Below, piece after piece: positions 7,826 to 17,183 of a stretch of 64,000 bases of DNA. Positions within the stretch are counted from its first letter, which is position 1; every line of letters begins with the position of its first letter. This DNA is from Nocardioides humilatus (GTDB lineage: Bacteria > Actinomycetota > Actinomycetes > Propionibacteriales > Nocardioidaceae): positions 558,001 through 622,000 of the forward strand of contig NZ_VUJV01000001.1 of the NCBI RefSeq assembly GCF_008373755.1, read 5' to 3'. The notes under the pieces are model-generated. The model ran no database searches, was not told where the DNA came from, and worked only from the letters and a program-made list of their open reading frames with translations. The translations under genes were made by a program, and so were the position numbers.

Positions 7826-10375
7826 ATGTCCGAGCAGCCCACCCCCCAGCAGATCCGCCGCGCCCTGGCCCGTGCCGAGCGCGGCGCCGCGCTCGATGTC
7901 ACCGAGGCCGCGGCGCTGCTGGCGGCGACCGGGGACGACCTGGATCGACTGACGGCTGCCGCTGCCAAGGTGCGGGACGCCGGGCTCGTCGCGGCGGGCC
8001 GCGACGCGGTGGTGACCTACTCCCCCAAGGTGTTCATCCCGATCACCCGGCTGTGCCGCGACAAGTGCCACTACTGCACGTTCGTCGAGACACCGAAGCA
8101 GGCTGCACGCGAGGGGCGGGCGCCGTACCTCTCGCCCGACGAGATCCTTGCGATCGCAGCCCAAGGCGCTGAGCTCGGCTGCCTGGAGGCGCTCTTCACC
8201 CTCGGCGACCGCCCAGAGGACCGCTGGCCCGAGGCGCGGGCGTGGCTCGACGAGCAGGGCTACGACTCGACGCTCGCCTACATCCGCGCGATGGCGATCC
8301 GGGTGCTCGAGGAGACCGGGCTGCTGCCCCACCTCAATCCCGGCGTGATGTCGTGGGAGGAGCTCAACCGCCTCAAGCCGGTCTCCCCGTCCATGGGGAT
8401 GATGCTCGAGACCACCTCTCGGCGGCTCTTCGAGACCAAGGGCGAGGCCCACCACGGCTCCCCCGACAAGGACCCCGACGTCCGGCTGCGCGTCCTGGAG
8501 GACGCCGGGCGCCACTCCATCCCGTTCACCACCGGCTTGCTGGTGGGCATCGGCGAGACGCTCGAGGAGCGGGCGGAGACGATCTTCGCGCTGCGTCGTA
8601 CGTCGCGCGCCTACGGCGCCGTCCAGGAAGTCATCGTCCAGAACTTCCGCGCCAAGCCCGACACGGCGATGCGGCACACCGACGACCTCGACCTGGATGA
8701 ATACCGCGCGGCGATCGCCGTCACCCGGATCGTCCTCGGACCCAAGGCCCGCGTGCAGGCACCGCCCAACCTGGTCGACCTCGAGGAGTGCCGACTCCTG
8801 CTCGGCGCCGGGGTCGACGACTGGGGCGGGGTCAGCCCGCTGACGCCCGACCACGTCAACCCGGAGCGGCCGTGGCCCTCCCTCGAGCGGCTCCGCTCGA
8901 TCACCGCCGAGTGCGGCTTCGAGCTCAAGGCCCGGCTCACGGTCCACCCGGAATACGTCACCGGCTCGCTCACCGGCGGCCAGGCGTGGATCGACCCCCG
9001 GGTGCACGCCCACGTCGCCGCGCTCGCCGGTCCCGACGGGCTCGCGATCCCTGACGTGAAGCCGCAGGGCCTGCCCTGGCAGGAGCCCGACGGCGGCTTC
9101 GAGTCCCTGGGCCGCACCGACCTCCACACCGCGGTCGACACCGAGGGCCGCACCGACGACCGCCGCAGCGACTTCGGAAGCGTCTACGGCGATTGGGACG
9201 AGGTTCGTGAGGCGGCGGCCCACACCGGTGGTTTCGAGGCTCGCTCCACTCGCACCTCAACCAACGGCAAGGAAGCGCTCGCCGCTGCCGAGAAGGACCC
9301 CGGCAACCTCTCCGACGAGCACGCGCTGACCCTGATGACGGCCGAGGGCGACCTGCTCCGCGAGGTCGTCCGGCTGGCTGACGAGCTGCGCAAGGAGACG
9401 GTCGGCGACGACGTCACCTACGTCGTCAACCGGAACATCAACTTCACCAACATCTGCTACGTCGGCTGCCGCTTCTGCGCGTTCGCGCAGCGCAAGACCG
9501 ACGCCGACGCTTACTCGTTGTCCTACGAGCAGGTCGCCGACCGCGCCCAGGAGGCGTGGGACCTCGGCGCGACCGAGGTCTGCATGCAGGGCGGCATCGA
9601 CCCCGAGCTGCCCGCGACGGCCTACTTCGACCTGGTCGCCGCGGTGAAGCAGCGGGTGCCGGAGATGCACGTCCACGCGTTCTCCCCCATGGAGGTCGTC
9701 AACGGCACGGCCCGCACGGGCCTGTCGATCGAGGACTTCCTCATCAAGGCCCGCGAGGCCGGCCTCGGCTCGCTGCCGGGCACCGCCGCGGAGATCCTCG
9801 ACGACGAGGTCCGCTGGGTGCTGACCAAGGGCAAGCTTCCCGCCCGCACCTGGGTCGAGATCGTCTCTACCGCGCACCGGCTGGGGATCCCGACGACCAG
9901 CACGATGATGTACGGCCACGTCGACAACCCGCGGCACTGGGTCGGCCACCTCAACGTCCTCCGGGGCATCCAGGACACTGCCCGCGCCAACAACAGCCGC
10001 GGCTTCACCGAGTTCGTGCCGCTCCCGTTCGTCCACACGAGCGCGCCGATCTACCTCGCCGGAGTCGCCCGCCCGGGCCCGACGCTGCGCGACAACCTCG
10101 CCGTCCACGCGATGGCGCGGATCATGCTCCACGGCCGGATCTCCAACATCCAGACCAGCTGGGTCAAGCTCGGCGTCGACGGCACCCGCGCGATGCTCAC
10201 CGCCGGCGCCAATGACGTCGGCGGCACCCTGATGGAGGAGACCATCAGCCGGATGGCCGGCTCCGAGCACGGCTCCGCGAAGACCGTCGAGGAGCTCGTC
10301 GAGATCGGCGCCGGGATCAACCGTCCGGTGCGCGAGCGCACGACGACGTACGGCGTCCCGCCCGTCCGCGCCTGA
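7826..10375 (+). CDS. fbiC: 7,8-didemethyl-8-hydroxy-5-deazariboflavin (FO) synthase, fused CofG-CofH
   Basis: 849 aa, matching actinobacterial FbiC. It makes FO, the F420 chromophore, from tyrosine and a flavin-pathway pyrimidine by two radical-SAM reactions. The CofG-like N-terminal half has the 4Fe-4S motif C77-x3-C81-x2-C84 (CRDKCHYC). The CofH-like half has C544-x3-C548-x2-C551 (CYVGCRFC). Both halves are complete, including the C-terminal [14 protein letters not shown] and [11 protein letters not shown] segments. The start at 7826 follows a -10 box by 7 nt. It ends six bases before the convergent permease gene, with no terminator seen between them. Confidence 0.95.
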   Translation: MSEQPTPQQIRRALARAERGAALDVTEAAALLAATGDDLDRLTAAAAKVRDAGLVAAGRDAVVTYSPKVFIPITRLCRDKCHYCTFVETPKQAAREGRAPYLSPDEILAIAAQGAELGCLEALFTLGDRPEDRWPEARAWLDEQGYDSTLAYIRAMAIRVLEETGLLPHLNPGVMSWEELNRLKPVSPSMGMMLETTSRRLFETKGEAHHGSPDKDPDVRLRVLEDAGRHSIPFTTGLLVGIGETLEERAETIFALRRTSRAYGAVQEVIVQNFRAKPDTAMRHTDDLDLDEYRAAIAVTRIVLGPKARVQAPPNLVDLEECRLLLGAGVDDWGGVSPLTPDHVNPERPWPSLERLRSITAECGFELKARLTVHPEYVTGSLTGGQAWIDPRVHAHVAALAGPDGLAIPDVKPQGLPWQEPDGGFESLGRTDLHTAVDTEGRTDDRRSDFGSVYGDWDEVREAAAHTGGFEARSTRTSTNGKEALAAAEKDPGNLSDEHALTLMTAEGDLLREVVRLADELRKETVGDDVTYVVNRNINFTNICYVGCRFCAFAQRKTDADAYSLSYEQVADRAQEAWDLGATEVCMQGGIDPELPATAYFDLVAAVKQRVPEMHVHAFSPMEVVNGTARTGLSIEDFLIKAREAGLGSLPGTAAEILDDEVRWVLTKGKLPARTWVEIVSTAHRLGIPTTSTMMYGHVDNPRHWVGHLNVLRGIQDTARANNSRGFTEFVPLPFVHTSAPIYLAGVARPGPTLRDNLAVHAMARIMLHGRISNIQTSWVKLGVDGTRAMLTAGANDVGGTLMEETISRMAGSEHGSAKTVEELVEIGAGINRPVRERTTTYGVPPVRA

Positions 10376-10381
10376 CGCGAC

Positions 10382-11815
10382 TCAGCCGCGGGCGGACCGG
10401 CGGCGCGAGACGGCGTCGACGGCTGCGGCGATCAGCAGGACCACACCGGTGATGACCTGCTGCCACTGCGGGTCGAGGCTGGTCTTGAGCAGCAGCCCGT
10501 TGGGGATGATCGCGATGACGAGGGCACCCAGGATCGCGTCGCGCGGGCGACCGCGGCCGCCGAAGAGCGAGGTGCCGCCGATGACCGCCGCGGCGACCGA
10601 GAACAGCAGCACGTTGCCGGACCCCAGGTCGAGAGAGGCCGACGACTGCGACGACGCCAGCATGATGCCGCCCAGCGCACCGAAGGCCGAGCAGAGCGCG
10701 AACGCGGTGACCTTCATGTGGACCACGTCGATGCCGGCGCGTCGTGCGGCCTCGATGTTGCCGCCGGTTGCGTAGAGGTGCCGGCCCCAGGTGGTCTTGG
10801 TGAGGACGAAGGTGCATCCGATCATCAGCACGATCGCGATCGCAGCCGGCACCGGGATGCCCTGGATGACCTTGAAGGGGTTGGTGTTGCGGTTCTGCGA
10901 GGCCCACGCGGTCACGAGGACCGCGACCGTGGCGATCACAGCGCCGCGCGCGAGCACCAGGCCCATCGTCTCGTGCGCGAGGCCGGCCGCCTTGGCACGC
11001 ACCGACCGCAGCACGGTGTAGGCGAGGTAGCCCGAGACGATCACGGTGACGAAGATCCAGCTGTTGGTGACGCTGAGGTTGCCGTAGGTGAGGTCGTGCC
11101 ACAGCTCGTAGTTGGACGTGTTGACCGGCTGGCCGCTCAGGGCGAACTGCAGCACGCCCTGCCAGGCCAGGAAGAGAGCGAGGGTCACGACGAAGCTCGG
11201 GATCCCGACCTTGGCCACGAGATAACCGTTGAAGATGCCGATCGCGGCGCCGATGCACACGGCCGCGATCAGTGCCGGCACCAGGTGCTGGGTCTGGTTG
11301 GTCAGCACCAGCACGAGCCCGAGGAGCACGACGACGGCGCCCGCGTAGGTCTTGAGCCAGACCGCCAGCCCGACGACCAGCGCCATGCCGATGACGATCG
11401 CCCAGTAGAGGGTGCCGGGCAGGCCGTCGTGGAGGTTGCCCTTGAAGACACCCACGGCCGCGAAGGCCGCACACGCCCCTCCGGCGGTGCCGGCCGACAG
11501 GTCGATCTCGCCGAGCAGGAGCACGAACACCAGGCCCATCGCGATGACGGCGATGTAGGCGCCCTGCCCCGGGATGTTGCCGATGTTGTAGGCCGACAGG
11601 AACTGGTCGCTCACCTGGCTGAAGAGGATCACCAAGACGATGAGGCCGAGCACCGACGGAAGGGCGCCGGGGTCTCCGCTGCGCAGCTTGCCGAACCAGG
11701 CGCGGACGGCCTCGCGGATGCTCATCTCCTCGACATCGAGCGAGAAGGCGCTCGCGCGCTCCGGCGCGGGCAGCGCGCCGGCCTCGACGCGGGTCTGCGG
11801 GGTCTCGGGTGTCAT
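10382..11815 (-). CDS. Sugar ABC transporter permease (XylH/RbsC-like)
   Basis: 477 aa. It is the membrane channel of a carbohydrate importer of the CUT2 type. Multiple hydrophobic helices are spread over residues about 50-470. Family features include FSQVSDQFLSAYNIGNI, the VFVLLLGEIDLSAGTAGG motif typical of ribose/xylose permeases, and ATGGNIEAARRAGID (the EAA-like coupling segment). The N-terminus is a 35-residue cytoplasmic extension. It is the third gene of the leftward operon (binding protein, ATPase, permease), with 9 nt between it and the ATPase gene. At 477 aa it is longer than RbsC, as is usual for XylH-type permeases. Confidence 0.88.
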   Translation of the reverse strand: MTPETPQTRVEAGALPAPERASAFSLDVEEMSIREAVRAWFGKLRSGDPGALPSVLGLIVLVILFSQVSDQFLSAYNIGNIPGQGAYIAVIAMGLVFVLLLGEIDLSAGTAGGACAAFAAVGVFKGNLHDGLPGTLYWAIVIGMALVVGLAVWLKTYAGAVVVLLGLVLVLTNQTQHLVPALIAAVCIGAAIGIFNGYLVAKVGIPSFVVTLALFLAWQGVLQFALSGQPVNTSNYELWHDLTYGNLSVTNSWIFVTVIVSGYLAYTVLRSVRAKAAGLAHETMGLVLARGAVIATVAVLVTAWASQNRNTNPFKVIQGIPVPAAIAIVLMIGCTFVLTKTTWGRHLYATGGNIEAARRAGIDVVHMKVTAFALCSAFGALGGIMLASSQSSASLDLGSGNVLLFSVAAAVIGGTSLFGGRGRPRDAILGALVIAIIPNGLLLKTSLDPQWQQVITGVVLLIAAAVDAVSRRRSARG

Positions 11816-11824
11816 CTCGCCCTC

Positions 11825-12604
11825 TCAGATGTTCTCGCTGGCGACCGCGGCGGTCAGCCCGACCTCGCCGCTGCGCCCGGACGTGATGAGCTCGACGATC
11901 TGCGTGGTCGTGGTGCCCTTCGTCGGCACCTCCGCCGCGAGCCGCCCCAGGTAGAGAGCGGCGACCCGGTCGGCGACCTCCACGACGTCGTTCATGTTGT
12001 GCGAGATGAAGACGACCCCGCAGCCCTGGTCGGCGAGCCGGCGGACCAGGTCGAGGACCTCCCGCGTCTGCGCGACGCCGAGCGCCGCGGTGGGCTCGTC
12101 GAGGAAGACGATCTTGCTGTTCCAGAGCACGGCACGCGCGATCGCGACGGTCTGCCGCTGGCCGCCCGACAGGCTGGCCACCAGCTGCCGCACCGAGGAG
12201 ACGGTCCGCACCGAGAGCGAGGCGAGCGTCTCCCGCGCCCGGCGCTCCATCTCGCCGTCGGAGAGCAGCGATCCGAAGCGACGGATCTCGCGGCCGAGGA
12301 ACATGTTCTGGGTGATGTCGAGGTTGTCGGCGAGCGCGAGGTCCTGGTAGACGAACTCGAGGCCGAGCGCGGTGGCGTCGCGCGGGTCGTTGAGCGTGAC
12401 CGGGCGCCCCTCGAAGCGGATCTCGCCGCTGTCGATGCCGTGGATGCCGGCGATGCACTTCACCAGCGTCGACTTGCCGGCTCCGTTGTCGCCGACCAGC
12501 GCCGTGACCTCACCGGGGTAGACGTTGAAGTCGACGTCGTGCAGCACGTGGACGGGACCGAAGCTCTTGTTGAGCTTGGAGATCTGCAGGATCGGGTCGG
12601 ACAC
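11825..12604 (-). CDS. Sugar ABC transporter ATP-binding protein, single nucleotide-binding domain
   Basis: 259 aa. It energises the importer. Walker A is GDNGAGKST (residues about 36-44), the Q-loop region is LEFVYQDLAL, the signature is LSGGQRQTV, Walker B is KIVFLDEPTAALG and the switch histidine is in VVFISHNMND. Enteric XylG and RbsA have two such domains in about 500 aa. This protein has one, like the FrcA-type ATPases common in actinobacteria, so it should act as a homodimer. It lies between the binding-protein and permease genes, after an intercistronic stem-loop (12640-12671). Confidence 0.9.
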   Translation of the reverse strand: MSDPILQISKLNKSFGPVHVLHDVDFNVYPGEVTALVGDNGAGKSTLVKCIAGIHGIDSGEIRFEGRPVTLNDPRDATALGLEFVYQDLALADNLDITQNMFLGREIRRFGSLLSDGEMERRARETLASLSVRTVSSVRQLVASLSGGQRQTVAIARAVLWNSKIVFLDEPTAALGVAQTREVLDLVRRLADQGCGVVFISHNMNDVVEVADRVAALYLGRLAAEVPTKGTTTTQIVELITSGRSGEVGLTAAVASENI

Positions 12605-12639
12605 GTCGGCTCTCCTTCGGTCACGGACGGGGTGGACCT

Positions 12640-12671
12640 GCTCCCGGGGCGACGCTAGCCGCCCCGGGAGC
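12640..12671 (-). promoter_or_regulatory. Intercistronic stem-loop between the binding-protein and ATPase genes
   Basis: Perfect 12-bp stem GCTCCCGGGGCG / CGCCCCGGGAGC with an 8-nt loop. There is no T-run after it on the transcribed strand. Such hairpins after solute-binding-protein genes usually protect the upstream mRNA or reduce read-through, giving more binding protein than transporter. It could also act as a weak terminator. Confidence 0.6.
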
Positions 12672-12688
12672 CTGTCGACAGGGGTCGG

Positions 12689-13885
12689 TCAGGACAGGCC
12701 GAGCTTGGCGCAGTCGTCCTCGATGCCCGCACAGAGCTCGTCGAGGTCGAGGGCGCCGGCGTCGATGATGTCCTGCACGTTGGCCTGTGTGATGACCTGC
12801 GCCGGCAGCAGCAGCGCCTGCAGGTCGTGGTCGGGAGCCTCCGGGTCCTCGAACGGCGCGAGCGTCATGCCCGCGTCGGCCGGGTCGGTGCCCTGGATCA
12901 GCGCGATGGCGAGCTGCGAGGCGGCGGTCGCCTCGAGCGTGACGTCCTTGAAGATCGTCATGCTCTGCTTGCCCGTGATGATGTTCTGCAGACCCTCGAC
13001 GCTGGCGTCCTGGCCGGTCAGCACGACGTGACCGTCGAGGCCACGGTTCTTGAGCACACCGTTGACGGCGTTGGCGATGTCGTCGTTGGCAGCGACGACG
13101 CCCTGGACGTCGCCCCCGGCGGAGGTGAGCGCCTGGTCGAACGCCGGGGCGGCGTTCTCGACGTCCCAGCCCTTGACCGTCGCCTCGGCGACGATCTCGA
13201 TGTCACCTGCGTCGGCCAGCGGGTCCAGCACGGAGTGGGCACCCTTCTGGAAGAGCACCGCGTTGTTGTCGACGTCGGTGCCGCCGTTCATCATGATGAT
13301 CTTCGGCTTCTCGATGTCCTGCGCCTCGAGGCAGTCGACCAGCGTCTGGGCCTGCAGGCGGCCGACGTCCTCGTTGTCGAAGGACACGTAGTAGGGCGCG
13401 GTGCCGCCGAGGTTGACCCGGTCGTAGTCGATCACGTCGACGCCGGCCGCGGCCGCTTCCTGCTCGACGCCGGCGCCGGACGCCGCGTCGATCGAGTCGA
13501 TGATGAGGACGTCGACGCCCTGGCCGATCATGTTCTGCGCGATCGACGCGAACTTGTTCTTGTCGCCCTGCGCGTTCTGGACGTCGGCCTCGATGCCGGC
13601 GTCGCCGAGCGCCTGGGTGAGCAGCGGGGCGTCGTAGAGCTCGTAGCGGGTCGACGACGTGGTGTCGGGCAGGATCACGCCGACCTTGCCGGAGGCCTTC
13701 TCGGCCGTGCCTTCCGCGGGCGGCGCGGCCGCACTCGTCGGCGGGCTGTCGAGCGAGCAGGCGGAGACGATGTCGGCGGAGGCATCGTTGCCGCCTCCGT
13801 CGTCGTCGCTGCAGGCGGTCAGCAGCGCGGCACCTAGGAAGGTGACGGCTGAGAGGGCCGCGGCGCGGCGTAGAGATGTAGTCAT
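12689..13885 (-). CDS. Sugar-binding lipoprotein of the ABC importer (XylF-like)
   Basis: 398 aa. The signal peptide ends LLTAC, with lipidated Cys25, followed by an acidic Gly/Asp linker. The periplasmic-binding-protein type I fold begins near residue 70 (VGVILPDTTSSTRYELYDAP), with the family segments QNMIGQGVDVLIIDSIDAAS, YYVSFDNEDVGRLQAQ and VVAANDDIANAVNGVL. It resembles D-xylose-binding proteins, so a pentose or related sugar is likely, but specificity cannot be read by eye. GAGGAGAACC precedes ATG 13885. A long open frame extends upstream without a start that makes sense. It is divergent from a ROK regulator. Confidence 0.88.
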   Translation of the reverse strand: MTTSLRRAAALSAVTFLGAALLTACSDDDGGGNDASADIVSACSLDSPPTSAAAPPAEGTAEKASGKVGVILPDTTSSTRYELYDAPLLTQALGDAGIEADVQNAQGDKNKFASIAQNMIGQGVDVLIIDSIDAASGAGVEQEAAAAGVDVIDYDRVNLGGTAPYYVSFDNEDVGRLQAQTLVDCLEAQDIEKPKIIMMNGGTDVDNNAVLFQKGAHSVLDPLADAGDIEIVAEATVKGWDVENAAPAFDQALTSAGGDVQGVVAANDDIANAVNGVLKNRGLDGHVVLTGQDASVEGLQNIITGKQSMTIFKDVTLEATAASQLAIALIQGTDPADAGMTLAPFEDPEAPDHDLQALLLPAQVITQANVQDIIDAGALDLDELCAGIEDDCAKLGLS

Positions 13886-13988
13886 GGTTCTCCTCGACTG
13901 AGCTGGGGGCCGATGGGTCCGAGTGTCGACGGTCACACCCTTGTCGTCAAGACTTGAACACAAAAACGTGAAATTGATCGATCTGACG

Positions 13989-14002
13989 CCATTAATGAAT
14001 GG
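13989..14002. promoter_or_regulatory. Small dyad in the sugar-operon/ROK divergent promoter region
   Basis: CCATTAATGAATGG has 5-bp perfect arms and is AT-rich at its centre. It lies in the 156-bp gap between the binding-protein gene and the divergent ROK regulator, 40 nt before the latter. It is a candidate ROK operator on position and symmetry only. Confidence 0.3.
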
Positions 14003-14041
14003 ATCTTGACTGTTTAGGGTCCCTATGGGCACAGTTCCGCC

Positions 14042-15214
14042 ATGACCCCCGCCCGCAGCGACGCCGCCCCCGGCTCGACCTCGTCCCTGCGCGCGGCCAA
14101 CCAGCGGCGGGTGCTCGACGCGTTGCGCACCGCTGCGCCCGACGGCGCTGACGGCACCGTCTTCACGCAGGCAGAGCTCGCCCGGACGACCGGTCTGGCT
14201 CCCGCGACGGTGTCCAACATCGTGCGTGACCTGGGCGCAGCGGGCCTCATCGACACCGAGGCGGGCAGCGGGCGGCGCGGGTCCGCCGTACGCCTGTCTC
14301 CCCGTGCCGGCGTGGTCGCCGGCATCGACTTCGGGCACAGCCACCTCGCCGTGGCGATCGGCGACCTCACCGGCCGGATCCTGGCCGAGGAGCGCCGCCG
14401 GATCGCGCCCGACATCAGCCACGGCGAGGCGCTCGAGATGGCCGTCGAGATGACCCAGAGCCTGCTGCCCGAAGGGGCGACACTCCGCCACGTCGGGCTG
14501 GGCCTCCCGGCCCCGATGACGGCCGCCGTCATCCAGACCGCGTCGATCTTCCCGGGATGGCGCGGCATCGACGCGCGCGACACCGCCGTCGAGGCATTCG
14601 GCGCACCGGTCAAGGTCGACAACGACGCCAACCTCGCCGCTCTGGCCGAGCAGCGCGTCGGCGCCGGCCGCGGCCACGACAGCTCGGTCTGCGTCAAGAT
14701 CTCCTCAGGCGTCGGCGCGGGGATCATCATCAACAACGCGCTCTTCCGCGGCACCGCCGGCAGCGCCGGTGAGCTCGGGCACCTGACCTTCGACGAGCAG
14801 GGTCCGCTCTGCCGCTGCGGCAGCCGCGGCTGCCTGGAGACCTACACGTCGGTGGGCGCCGTGCAGTCGATGATCGCCGGTCAGCTGCCCGACGCGACGC
14901 TCGACGAGATCGTCGCCGCAGCGCGCCGGGGCGACGTCTCGGCCCGCCGGGCCCTGGAGGATGCCGGGCTCCACCTCGGTTGGGGGCTGGCCGCCATCGT
15001 CAACATCCTCAACCCGTCGGTGATCGTCGTCGGCGGCGAGATGGCCCGAGCCGGAGACCTCCTGCTGGAGTCGGTGCGGATCGGCCTGCGGCGTCACGCT
15101 CTCGACCCGGTGGCGCTCACGCCCGTCGAGGCGAGCGCGCTCGGCGAACGAGCCAGCCTCATCGGAGCGGTCCTGCTCGCCGCCGAGAGCACCGAGCTGT
15201 TGCTCGACGCCTGA
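14042..15214 (+). CDS. ROK-family transcriptional regulator (NagC/XylR-like), probable regulator of the sugar importer
   Basis: 390 aa. An N-terminal winged helix (about residues 15-75: NQRRVLDALRT, then TQAELARTTGLAPATVSNIVRDL) is fused to a ROK sugar-kinase-like domain. GIDFGHSHLAVAIGDLTG is the phosphate-binding loop. GELGHLTF and the zinc motif C257-R-C259-G-S-R-G-C264-LE are the ROK signatures. It is divergent from the xylF-like operon, which it most likely represses until sugar binds. No strong Shine-Dalgarno precedes ATG 14042. Confidence 0.87.
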   Translation: MTPARSDAAPGSTSSLRAANQRRVLDALRTAAPDGADGTVFTQAELARTTGLAPATVSNIVRDLGAAGLIDTEAGSGRRGSAVRLSPRAGVVAGIDFGHSHLAVAIGDLTGRILAEERRRIAPDISHGEALEMAVEMTQSLLPEGATLRHVGLGLPAPMTAAVIQTASIFPGWRGIDARDTAVEAFGAPVKVDNDANLAALAEQRVGAGRGHDSSVCVKISSGVGAGIIINNALFRGTAGSAGELGHLTFDEQGPLCRCGSRGCLETYTSVGAVQSMIAGQLPDATLDEIVAAARRGDVSARRALEDAGLHLGWGLAAIVNILNPSVIVVGGEMARAGDLLLESVRIGLRRHALDPVALTPVEASALGERASLIGAVLLAAESTELLLDA

Positions 15215-15223
15215 GCCGAGGCG

Positions 15224-15385
15224 TCAGCCCTGGTCGGCAGCCTTCTTGCGCGCCGCCTGCGGCCCGTCCTCGAGCGCGAGGAAGTCGGGGAAGGACACCC
15301 GGAGCCGCAGCCCGAGCTCCTCCATCAGGTCGACGGGAGGCGCCGGGGCGGCCGGTGCTGCCGGGGTGTCGGGCGACTGGGTCAT
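15224..15385 (-). CDS. Small 53-aa protein at the end of the sulfotransferase operon
   Basis: ATG 15385 overlaps the stop of the glycosyltransferase-like gene (ATGA, 4 nt), as do the upstream junctions, so translation is likely coupled. The product begins with an Ala/Pro-rich stretch and then has an amphipathic part (LMEELGLRLRVSFPDFLALE) and a Lys-rich end. Third positions are nearly all G or C, which supports coding. I do not recognise the family. It could be a small partner of the two upstream enzymes. Confidence 0.55.
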   Translation of the reverse strand: MTQSPDTPAAPAAPAPPVDLMEELGLRLRVSFPDFLALEDGPQAARKKAADQG

Positions 15386-16395
15386 CGCAGTCCTGCCTGT
15401 GCGAGGTTGGCCGAGGACGTGGTGATCTGCTGGATCCGCTCGGCGATGAAGGCGAACCGGTCAGCGTGCTGGGCTCGCGCCGCGGTGCCCTCGGTGAACA
15501 GGTCGGCGAACAACTGGCGCGCGTTGTCGACCATCGGCGTCTTGTAGGGCGCCTTGTCGACGAAGCCGACGACCTGGTGGGTCGGCGCACCGGCCAGGGC
15601 CGCCGTACGGCGTCCGATCACCGAGCTCAGCACGTCGCGCACCTGGGCCTCGTCGAAGCCCGGCGCGCGCGAAGCGTGCTCGAGGGCGGCGTCGTGCATC
15701 GCCAGCACCTGGTCGGCACCGCGGAGGTAGGCCAGCGGCTCATCGACGGAGGGTCGGTCGTCGACGTAGTTGCTCGTGCAGACGAAACCGACCTCGGGAA
15801 TCGCGAAGTACTGCCCGGCGGCGACGTCGATCAGGCCGACGCCGAGCTCGTAGAAGCTGCGGAAGTACCAGCTCTTGAGGAACTCCAGACGCGCGATGAC
15901 GTGCTCCCGGCGGGCGACGCCGTAGCTGGTCGGGAAGGGCAGCGAGCCGAAGACCCGCATCCGCTGGGCCGGGTTGTCGGCGTTGATGTGGCGTACGACG
16001 TCGAGCCGCGCGCTCGCTCGGCCGGGACCGGTGACGTCGAGGTGCACGAGGTGGCCGCCGGCGCACATCGCCTCGGGCTTCTCGATGAGTCGCTTGCGCG
16101 CCTTCTCGAGGGTCTCGAGCACCGGGTAGTTGTCGTCGGCGCCCATGATGACGAACTGCCGGTCGATCGAGCTCAACGCGCGCAGCAGCCGCTCGAAGAC
16201 GGGCAGGTCCTCGTCGTAGGGCTGGTAGTCGACCGCGACCTGCGCCTCGCCCACCGCCTGCTGGTTGAGCTCCTTGGCCTCGGCCGTGCTCCCGTCAGCG
16301 ACGACGAGCTCGGCGCGCGGGTAGAAGCGCCCGTAGTAGTCGAGCACGGCCCGTAGCGATGCCGGCCGGTTGGCGGTCGGGATGACGATCTTCAT
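15382..16395 (-). CDS. Glycosyltransferase-like protein (TIGR00180 type)
   Basis: 337 aa. The first 35 residues, MKIVIPTANRPASLRAVLDYY and VVADGST, are a GT-A nucleotide-sugar-binding start. GADDN (85-89) occupies the place of the metal-binding acidic motif. The C-terminal half is helical. It resembles the putative glycosyltransferases found next to sulfotransferases in surface-polysaccharide loci; donor and acceptor are unknown. It overlaps both neighbours by 4 nt. ATG 16395 is chosen because the GT-A strand starts immediately and the overlap with the sulfotransferase stop is exactly ATGA. Confidence 0.65.
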   Translation of the reverse strand: MKIVIPTANRPASLRAVLDYYGRFYPRAELVVADGSTAEAKELNQQAVGEAQVAVDYQPYDEDLPVFERLLRALSSIDRQFVIMGADDNYPVLETLEKARKRLIEKPEAMCAGGHLVHLDVTGPGRASARLDVVRHINADNPAQRMRVFGSLPFPTSYGVARREHVIARLEFLKSWYFRSFYELGVGLIDVAAGQYFAIPEVGFVCTSNYVDDRPSVDEPLAYLRGADQVLAMHDAALEHASRAPGFDEAQVRDVLSSVIGRRTAALAGAPTHQVVGFVDKAPYKTPMVDNARQLFADLFTEGTAARAQHADRFAFIAERIQQITTSSANLAQAGLR

Positions 16396-17183
16396 GCGAT
16401 GCCGATCGGGCCGAAGTCCACGTCGGGATAGTAGTTGCAGTAGGACTCCACCCGGGCCCGCAGGTCGGGGCCGATGACCTCGCCGCGGCCCGTCGTACCG
16501 ACGTTCTTGCGCACGTTTCCGCCCGATGCCTTCTCGAGCGCGTCGGCGATGCCGTCGTTGTTCCAGGGCAGCTGCCCGGCCTTGAGGATCCGGCGCAGCT
16601 CGCTGTGCGGGTCGGCGATGAGGTCCTCGTAGGTGACGAGCACCTTCTGCTCGGCCTTGGCCCAGCTGACGTAGAAGTGGAGGTACCACGGCACGGCCAT
16701 GTCGACGAGGAACGCATACATCCGCTCGGGCTCCCAGCCGATCATCGACTCGTCGACGTAGGCGGCCGCGGTGTGGGGCGAGTCGTTGACGAAATGGTCG
16801 CGGAGGCTGACCAGGATGTCGTAGATGTTGCGCACCAGGCAGACCGGCACGATGCCGTAGCGATCGATGAGCGTCTGGGTCTCGTGGGTGTGCTTGACGT
16901 GGTTCTGCGCCACCCAGGCCCGCGGTCGGTCCGGGCTGACCAGCAGACCCTGGTCGAAGGCGCGCCGCAGCGTCTGGGTCGCCCCGAAGGCCCGCTGGAT
17001 CTCCGCCTCGCTCAGCTCCTGCTCGCGCCGGGCGTAGGACGGCACGACGTGCTCGCGGCGATAGCCGGGGAGGTTGGAGAGCGCGGCGGACAGGAAGGTC
17101 GACCCGCTCTTCGGCATGCACGCCACGAGGACAGCCCGGGAGTTGGCGCCTGGGGTGGCCGGTGCGCCTGATGTGGTGGTCAT
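16392..17183 (-). CDS. Sulfotransferase family protein
   Basis: 263 aa. It should transfer sulfate from PAPS to a hydroxyl or amine of a carbohydrate or lipid. The PAPS 5'-phosphosulfate loop is PKSGSTFL (residues 24-31). The 3'-phosphate region is VCLVRNIYDILVSLRDHF, with the Arg and Ser expected in the family. YEDLIADP is the third common segment. The start at 17183 overlaps the DUF4126 stop by 1 nt and the end overlaps the glycosyltransferase-like gene by 4 nt. Together they suggest a short pathway that makes a sulfated glycan or glycolipid. Confidence 0.8.
   Translation of the reverse strand: MTTTSGAPATPGANSRAVLVACMPKSGSTFLSAALSNLPGYRREHVVPSYARREQELSEAEIQRAFGATQTLRRAFDQGLLVSPDRPRAWVAQNHVKHTHETQTLIDRYGIVPVCLVRNIYDILVSLRDHFVNDSPHTAAAYVDESMIGWEPERMYAFLVDMAVPWYLHFYVSWAKAEQKVLVTYEDLIADPHSELRRILKAGQLPWNNDGIADALEKASGGNVRKNVGTTGRGEVIGPDLRARVESYCNYYPDVDFGPIGIA

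Noticed and set aside
10317-12658. Long open frames on both strands over the ABC permease and ATPase genes
   Set aside because: Low-complexity Arg/Gly/His shadows of well-recognised genes.
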